Source: Mytilus edulis (Eukaryota; Mollusca; Bivalvia; Mytilida; Mytilidae). Taken from it: a stretch of 64,000 nt of DNA. The notes beneath the pieces are model-generated. The model was not told the DNA's origin. It made no database searches and was given only the letters and a program-made list of their open reading frames with translations. The DNA lies in contig NC_092356.1 in assembly GCF_963676685.1 (NCBI RefSeq), positions 18,401,750-18,465,749 of the forward strand, given 5' to 3'. Positions 1 to 9,200 of the stretch are shown here, in pieces (positions within the stretch are counted from its first letter, which is position 1; every line of letters starts with the position of its first letter). The position numbers and the translations under genes are program-made.

Positions 1-113
1 GTTATAAAAAATGCTCAGTTTTGAAATTGGTAGCTGAGGAGGTATCATGCATTTATTTTTCTTTACCTATGAATATGCATCTTAAAACTGCAATAATTAT
101 TTTTTGCTTTCAG

Positions 114-204
114 ATGGTGCACCACACACTTTAGCAGAGAACGCAGACTATCCCAAAATTCCAGTTCAACCAATAGGTTATGATGATGCTAGATATCTTA
201 TGAG
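114..204 (+). CDS. M28-like gene, exon a (PA/peptidase junction)
   Basis: Acceptor TTTGCTTTCAG precedes and donor GTAATT follows. Begins with two bases of a split codon and encodes DGAPHT..., then [14 protein letters not shown], matching the GCPII segment IPVHPIGY. Confidence 0.85.
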
Positions 205-3200
205 GTAATTATACTGAAATACAACTCAGCAGTAAAAATAACTTGATGAGGTGCTACAATTTGTGATGTAAAAATTTGAATGAAATTCAATTTTCATTAA
301 ATTCCAAGAAAAGTGGCCTAAATCAATTGGTGTTTAGGACAGGAAAAGTATGGCACATGAGTGAACAAAAAGATTTTTATCAGAAAAGCTAATTAAGGTG
401 GTACCTAACACTTCAGGGAAATAACTCTGTAAAGTCAGCTAAACGTTATAATAACATTGTGTTGTAAAAAGAATATTAAGCTTCCCAATGATCAAAATTG
501 GTGTTTGTCAAACTGCTATATAACCAGTGTAATTTTTCTGACAAAACAGTTGGTTCAAAATTTTTTAAATTTTTATATTTTTGTTAAAGGGTCAAAGTAA
601 ATAATTGGACAAAATTTTATAAAAATTAAACGAGCCAAATTAATTTTGGTGAAAGTGTTGGGTACCACCTTAAAATTCTTTATAATTTCACTATCTTACA
701 TTGGACGTTAATAAGCAACCAACAGTCAATCAATCAATCACTATATGATCTCATATGTTTATTTACCCTCTTAAAACACTTTCCATACAAAATAGAATCT
801 AAGAAAAATAATACAAGTTGTGAAAATGCATTAAAAAACCTGAAAGGAAAAATGCACCCACCACAAATATAAATGTGTCAGATATCAGAATTTGACTTCT
901 TATTATTGTGATACTCACTCAGTCATCCAGATTATTCGCATTGATATTAGCCAAGCAAGGATTTCTTAATTTTCGGTAATTAAAAGGCAATAAAAACAAG
1001 CCTATTCAAAGTCATCTAAAATATATAATAATTTGTATTTTAGTCAGTTAGGCGGACAAACAGCACCAGATGAATGGAGGGGTTGCTTGAATGTGTCATA
1101 CAAAACAGGACCTGGTTTTAGTGATGAAAGGTATTTATTTCATGAATAAGAACTATACAATTAAGTGCTACTTTTAAGATGAAAGTTGGAGAAGACAATT
1201 TTGTTTTTTATAGCAATGTGGATAATAAACCATATTTTACTATGTTTAGAATGCATTTGTGTATTTGCTTTATTAAAAGAATTTAGAAATGAGCTCCCTT
1301 TCACTGGACATAATTCAAGAATCAAGATACAAAAAAAAGACTTTGTTTTATTTCACACGAATTAAGGCAACAGTAGTATACCACTGTTTAAAAATGATAA
1401 AACGATTGATATTTTTTTTTAAATGATAACAAACTAAAACCAAGGGATACAGATCTACTATTAAGGGAAAACAAAGTAACACCAGGAACACTGAAGGGCA
1501 ACAAAAACAAAGTAACACCAGGAACACTGAAGGGCAACAAAAATAAAGTAACACCAGGAACACTGAAGGGCAACAAAAACAAAGTAACACCAGGAACACT
1601 GAAGGGCAACAAAAACAAAGTAACACCAGGAACACTGAAGGGCAACAAAAATAAAGTAACACCAGGAACACTGAAGGGCAACAAAAACAAACTCCAGTAT
1701 ACAAAGAAGCCAACTATTTAATAACAACAGCCATTTTCCTGCCTTGGAACAGGACATTTTAAGAAAAACAGTGTGTTGAACCTGGTTTAATGAAAATGAT
1801 CACCTTGAATTTCATTGAGCAGAAATCTATGTTAGATGTTGATTACACTACAGCTGTTTCTGGGCTAACTTATAACTTTTAATCTATTTGTATTTACAGC
1901 TTACAGTTAGAGTTAGATGTAAATAATGTGATAGAGAGAAGAAATATTTCCAATGTTATTGCTGTTATAGATGGAAAATATGAAAAAGGTAATCATTCTG
2001 ACAGTGTGGAGGATATGTAGACATTTCAAATAGTATAGTATTTAAAAGTTCAAAAGGGAACAGCACAATGGTGTTAACAAATATCTATCTGCAGAAAGAC
2101 AGTTCAAACCATTTAATTTTCTTTATGAAGATTTTAAAACATTCATTTAAAAAGAGATCATTTCTAATGGTTAAAATTGAGTATGGAAATGGAGAATGTG
2201 TCACAGAGACAACAACCCGACCAAAGAGCAAACAACAACTGGTTACCTGTTTAAAAAAAGAGAACAAAAAGTCAACAAAAATTGTAGCAAAACATGCATT
2301 TCTTTTTCTTTTTATACCCCACTACATTATGTTTTTTTGTCTGTGTGTCCAATCTTTATTTTGTTTGTTCATTCGTCTTTCCATTCATCCGTCTGTCCAC
2401 TCAAGGTTAAAGTTTGGGTAATTTTATTTGGTCAATGCAGTTTTTGGTGAAGTTCAAGTCCAATCAACTTGAAACTAAGTACACATATTGCCTATGATAT
2501 GATCTTTCCAATTAAAGTTTTGACCCCAATTTCACTGTTACTGAACATTGAAAATAATAGTGTGAGTAGGGCATTTGTTTACTATGGACACATTCTTGTT
2601 ATATATAAGTTATGTTGCTTTGACAAACATCAATGAAAAATGAAAAAAAAATAGCAAAAGTACACAATTTAAAAAAAATTGCTTGCCTCAGCTTGCCTCT
2701 GTATAAGTTTGCAAAACTTGAATTTATTAATTTTAGTATGAATTGAATTTCAAATCAATACTTGAACAAATAAATATATTCCAGGGTTCATGGTCATAAA
2801 ACTTTACTCAGTACTCAAAGAGCACAGAATTTGTGCTAGAAACACCAAACTCAACATTTTGATTGGTTGAATTCTTAGTCTGAAAGGGATAAATTTTCTC
2901 CAAAGTTTTTTCATCGCAAGGCTGGATATAATAAACTTTTGTTCAGTAAAAAAGATTGTATTCCATTTTAACAACTACTCTTAAAAGTAGGATATTGAAA
3001 ATTTATGACAATGTGACATATTATACATATGTGTTATTTACTTATCAGTTAGTTTAAACATATTTATTTATAGTGGATTGGGAAACAAGTTTAGCAACTT
3101 ATATTAATCCCTTTCCACTTTGCGGGTGTGAGTGCTGCCTTGTAATGGCATTAGCCTGCTCTTTTTCGAAATCTACAAGGATGAATTTAGCGTGCAAGAG

Positions 3201-6200
3201 ATATGTCTCTCTCTTAATACGGGTCAGCCATTTATCGTCCCCTTCAGACGGACTATCATCGTTTCCTCTAGACCATACTCGCAAATGGTGTCAAGGGAGA
3301 GCCAAAAATTTAGTTCCTGAAATTTTCATCCCAGTCGGGAATTGAACCAGGAACCTTTGTGTTAGTAGTCCGATGCACTATCAGTTCAGTTTATATGGCA
3401 CATCAATCTCTAACATGTCTAAATTGATTCTTTCAGAAGAAAAAAATTTGTTAATATTGCTTATTTCTAATTATGAATTATTAGAAGTATATTTTACATT
3501 GCAGATAAATTTGTAATAATTGGTGCTCATACAGACTCCTGGACCAAAGGTGGTGTAGATCATGCCACAGGGTATAGTGTGATCTGGGAACTAGCCAGAG
3601 GATTCAGTGCTCTTGTTAGAGATGGTAATGCAGTCATTTAATATATTAACATAGTTGAGAGCAATACTATATACTCTTTTCAATGTATATGCAGCAGAAA
3701 GATTTCTTAGCATTTCAATAACTTTAAAATTACTATTACTCAATTTATTTCACTTGACTGGGCAGAGATTAACCAGTTCGCTCATAATAAACCAGTCCAT
3801 CTATAGATAGGTGTTTTAGAATAAATTCATCAATAAAGTGTCCAGTCATTCTTTTGTAAATTCCTTTGATGACACTGATAGGTGATTAGAGATCAGTTAT
3901 AATTATTACGGCAATCATTCTTATCACACACATCTACAAATAGATTGTCGTTATGCAAACTAAAACGTAAGCTCTGCCCAATCAGTTGAAATAACATTGG
4001 TAATACCACTTACAAAGTCCTGTTTTAGTCATGTCAAAGATTTGTTACAGATTGCAAAAAAGATAAATGATTTTGTCTCTTGCAATGTTCAAACTATATA
4101 GCCATCGATTTTGAAATTTAGAAAAAGACTAGAATTCCATGAAGAGCTTTCTTGGATTTTATTACTGCTAAACTATCAACTTATTTTAAAAATTTCACCA
4201 TGAGAAAAGGGCCGTAAATATAAAATGTCACAATTTTTTAAAACTTGAATCTTTCCTATTAGAAATTAGAAAGTAGCAAAAATGATACACTATAAAAGAC
4301 TCAACTGGAAATAAGGTATCTGTAAAAATAAGTTGTTTACAGTATTTCATGGATGCAAATTTCATATACAGCATTTTCTTAATACTTTTGTTCTGAATAT
4401 GAATGTAATATTCACCACTGCCGGGCACTGGATATAAAGAAAACATTAATGAATCAATCTTGGAAACTTTACGTTGTTTTGATGAATTTTATGTGCATGC
4501 CTATAGGTAATTTGTACTTTGTTGATAATAGATGTTTAGTACTTAGTTGGAAAGAGAATTAGTTAAATATTTTATCTCTTTTAAAAGGTTGGAGACCAAG
4601 AAGAACTATAATGTTAGCCTTATGGGATGCATCTAAATATGGACATATAGGCTCCTTTGAATGGGTCCAGGTAAGGAAGACTAAATATGGACATATAGGC
4701 TCCTTTGAATGGGTCCAGGTAAGGAAGACTAAATATGAACATATAGGCTCCTTTGAATGGGTCCAGGTAAGGAAAACTAAATATGGACATATAGGCTCCT
4801 TTGAATGGGTCCAGGTAAGAAAGGCTACAGTTATAAAGGCTTTATCAAAGATAATCAATTTAAATATTGTATGATACTTATAGTTTGAATTTTTCGAGGG
4901 AACTTATTCTTGATATTTTCTCTCAAGTAAATTTGATCACAAAGGAAAATCAAAATCAGGCAAAAGGTTAAAAATTAGACGTCGGAAACAGACCACTTCA
5001 CTTATATGCTAGTTTTTCTTAAGGTGGTACCCAACACCTTCACTGAAATTAATTTGTCTCGTTTAATTTTCATAAAATTTTAATAAAGTATTTACTTTTA
5101 CACTTTGACAAAAATATAAAAATTTCAAAAAATTTGAACCAAGCATTTTATCAAAAAAATTACACTGTTTGACAAACACTAATTTTGATCATTGAAAAGC
5201 TTAATATTCCCTAAACAACACAACGTCATTAAAACGTCATTAAAACGTTTAGTTGAGTTATCTCCCTGTAGTGTTAGGTACCACCTTAAATGATTTATTG
5301 GAGTTTAGAATTAAATTTGGATGATTTTCATTATTTTGTATCTATTTTTTGTGTTCTAATTCATGAACTTTTATAAAAGTAAATTGAAGATATATATTTA
5401 CTTTGTGGGGTTTATGTTCATTGATGTATATTTCACATTTTATTTTCATATGTTACTGTATTTGATACTTTTTTATAGGAATATGAGAAGATGCTAGGAA
5501 GAGGTGCTGTAGCCTATATAAATCTAGATTCTGTGATAAGAGGTATGAATATATATAGAAGGAAGTATACTATTTATTATACATGTAAGAACTTATTTAT
5601 GGCATGCAATGGCTTATTGAAGACTTTACCAAGAGTAGGCCATATTTCTTTTGGTGTTTCTGTAATGTCCAGCTCTGGCAACACATAGGGATTGCTTTTG
5701 GTGTTATCCTAATCATTGGTACAGATGAACCACGATTTTATGTGTTCAACTAATGACAATTTTTAAATAACTTAAGGGGATAGACCTTGGTTCAGGGAGA
5801 TAACTCTTTAAATCAGTTATGCGTTTGTAAAAGTCAAGTTTTGTCAATAAATTTTAAGCATTTACCTGAAACAGATTGGAAATAATCTATGTATCCAAGA
5901 AGCTTAGGACATATTTATGAAAATGGCTGACACAAATGTACTGATGATTTTAAGAGTTATTTCCCTTAACCTAGGTCTACCTCCTTAAGGTGATATGCAG
6001 ACTATCAAGAAATCAAATATCCAAAAAAATTCAAATTTTGTTCAATCCACGAAAACTGGTACCAGGAAAATAACTGAATCCACAGTATTTAATTTTTTGG
6101 GGTTTGCCTTACCGACACAGGGATTGCTTGTAAATAATCTGTGGAGAAATCACCATTACTTTTAGTTAGTTTTTGTTGGAAAGAAAGTTTAGCACTGATG

Positions 6201-9200
6201 AGAAGAACCTTTTTTATTAACTCAAAGCTATATATCAATAAAATCTTTGACTTTGACTTTGACTTTATAAACCTTAAAATCTACAAACATTTTCCATTTT
6301 TTATAATTGATTGAAAATGGCTCATGAATCTCTTTCACTGTATTACAGGGAACTATTCCTTTCATGCTGAAGCTAACCCATTACTATACAGTATTATAAA
6401 GAACTCCACACAAAAAGTGCCTTGTACAGACCCTGATTATTATGATAAATCAGTGTATGATATGTGGTTAGAGAGATTCATGGATCCAGGGAAACCTTCC
6501 CAGCCAAAGTATGTATACATAGCTTAGGTCACTGTCCCTGATTATTTTGATTAAACAGTGTATGATATGTGCTTAGAGATCGATACTAGCTAAAGATTCA
6601 TGGATCCAGGGAAACCTTCCCAGCCAAAGTAGGTTTTAATAGTTTAATTTGTCTCTGATCCTGATTATTACTTTAATCAGTGTATGATATGTGGTTAGAG
6701 AGATTCATGGATCCAGGGAAACCTTCCCAGCCAAAGTATGTATACATAGCTTAGGTCACTGTCCCTGATTATTTTGATTAAACAGTGTATGATATGTGCT
6801 TAGAGATCGATACTAGCTAAAGATTCATGGATCCAGGGAAACCTTCCCAGCCAAAGTAGGTATTAATAGTTTAATTTGTCTCTGATCCTGATTATTACTT
6901 TAATCAGTGTATGATATGTGGTTAGAGAGATTCATGGATCCAGGGAAACCTTTCCAGCCAAAGTATGTATACATAGCTTAGGTCACTGTCCCTGATTATT
7001 TTGATTAAACAGTGTATGATATGTGGTTAGAAAGATTCATGGATCCAGGGAAACCTTCCCAGCCAAAGTAGGTATACATGGCTTAGAAGTTCACAGTTTT
7101 GAAAAGAATAAGTACTCATCTTCAACTATTTATAATTAATTATTAAGAAATTGAATTAGATTCAAAAGGTTATGCAAAAGCTACACCCATTTTATAGATT
7201 CTGGAAAATAATTGGTTGCAATCTTCGTGTCATAAATTTTAAGATATGGATAGGTGAAATTATTAACTTCTTGTGAACAGTGTCAAAACCCTGTAGTTTT
7301 TCAGTGGGACATTTTGAATTTTAGGTAAAAAAAGATTTAAGGAGCTAATATATGAGTATAAAGGGGTGATATACTTAATAAATCACTTGTTTAATGATTG
7401 AGAAATCATGGATGAGGAAGCAAGTTCCTGGTAGATACCTGTAAAAATCAACCTTTCAGGTCAATTGGCATTTAATATACATTGATTTATTTTGCAGTAT
7501 AGATTGTTGTGTTGGTAGTTGTTAAAACCATTTTAATCAGAATGTTTCGTTTTTCAGAATAAATCCATTGAATGGAGACAGTGACCACACACCATTTGAG
7601 TATTATCTGGGAGTTCCTTCAGTATCACCAATGTATACATTTAATTCAAAGGTAGATTAATCTAGCACTTTCACAACAATTGTGTGAAGCTTTTAAGAAA
7701 TTTTATTTTATGTAATGACAAAAAAAAACTATGATAAATAAATTGAAGTGCTTTATTTTGAAATATGTTGATTAATAATGTTTATAGCAATATGCCACTG
7801 ATTCATGATAAATAGAATGATTTACACTATACTGAGAACCATAACCATAGATAGAATTCCAATTTAGGTTGGGAGTTATTTGCCGTACTAAAGTTATGCC
7901 CCTTTTAACTTGGAATTAGTAAAGCTTGTGCCAGAACATTCATTTCCTCAGACACATTCTTGTTTAGTTTTTATGCCCCACCTACGATAGTAGAGGGGCA
8001 TTATGTTTTCTGGTCTGTGCCTCCGTTCGTCCGTCCGTCCGTCTGTGCCTCCGTTCCTCCGTCTGTGCCTCCGTTCGTCCGTCCGTCCGTCTGTGTCTCC
8101 GTTCGTCCGTCTGGTTAAAGTTTTTGGTCGAGGTAGTTCTTGATGAATCTGAAGTCCAATCAACTTGAAACTTAATATACATGTTCCCCATGATATGATC
8201 TTTCTAATTTTAATGCCAAATTATAGTTTTGACCCCAATTTCATGGTCCACTGAACATAGCAAATGATAGTGCAAAGTTCAGGTTAAAGTTTTTGGTCAA
8301 GGTAGTTTTTGATGAAGTTAACGTTACATCAACTTGAAACTTAGTACACATGTTCCCTATGATATTATCTTTCTAATTTTAATTCCAAATTAAAGTTTTG
8401 ACCCCAATTTCACGGTCCACTGAACATAGAAAATGATAGTGGGAGTGGGGCATCCGTGTACTATGGACACATTCTTGTTTATAATATATCCAAACCTTTA
8501 ATGACATTTTTTTATTGCAGATTTATCCGCACTTGCCAACTTATCCAGCATTTAGTACGTTAGAAGATGATAAAGAATATGTAGAAACATTCCTGGACAA
8601 AGATACCAAACTAGAGCAGACGGTCACTAAGATTGTGGCAGACATGGTCTTACTGTTAGCTGATTCAGCAGTGCTTCCATTTGATGTTCAAAATTATGCA
8701 CAAGTTTTTGATAGAGGAAAGAAATATTTGAGAGAGAATGAAGCTGTTATTTCTTCTGCTAATGTAGATATTAGTATGTATGATATTACAATATGTATGC
8801 ATTCATTATCTTTTTGTTGATTGGCTGGAAGGGTGAGGGCTTGTTATTACTATTGCTTCATCTCTTTATACATTACTGTTTATTGGTAATCAGTTTTTTT
8901 ACTAAAAAAAACCTTGAAATTTTGTGACAATCGTTTTTATTCAAAGCACTTAACTCTTTCTTTTTTTTTTTTTTATTTTAATTAGACGCATAAGTCTGTA
9001 TAAAGTAGAGTGATCAGTAACAGGCCCTTTCTGACACGAATTTTATGAATAAGTTTAAAATTTATTACATAAGTATAAGTTTCTAATAAACCATCAGCAT
9101 GATTACCATAGGAAAAATGGAAATACATTTAGATTTTCATATAGATAAAAAACAAGGTTAAATTCATCTGAAATTAGTCAATTGCACGACAAAAAAAAAA

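Noticed and set aside
1348-1757. Cys/Leu/Val-rich open frames on the minus strand
   Set aside because: They run through the 36-bp minisatellite, whose period is a multiple of three; open in several frames at once, with no splice context.
2068-2450. 84-117 codon frames on the plus strand
   Set aside because: They lie in an intron over an interspersed repeat; no homology and overlapping alternative frames.
3073-3345. 90-codon frame
   Set aside because: Falls on the tRNA-like SINE and depends on repeat sequence; the TTTATAG|TGGATTGGG edge looked like an acceptor, but the sequence does not fit the M28 family and would interrupt the phase between exons c and d.
7948-8191. RRTDGRT-type repetitive frames on the minus strand
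   Set aside because: Produced by the CGTC/CTCCGTT simple repeat.
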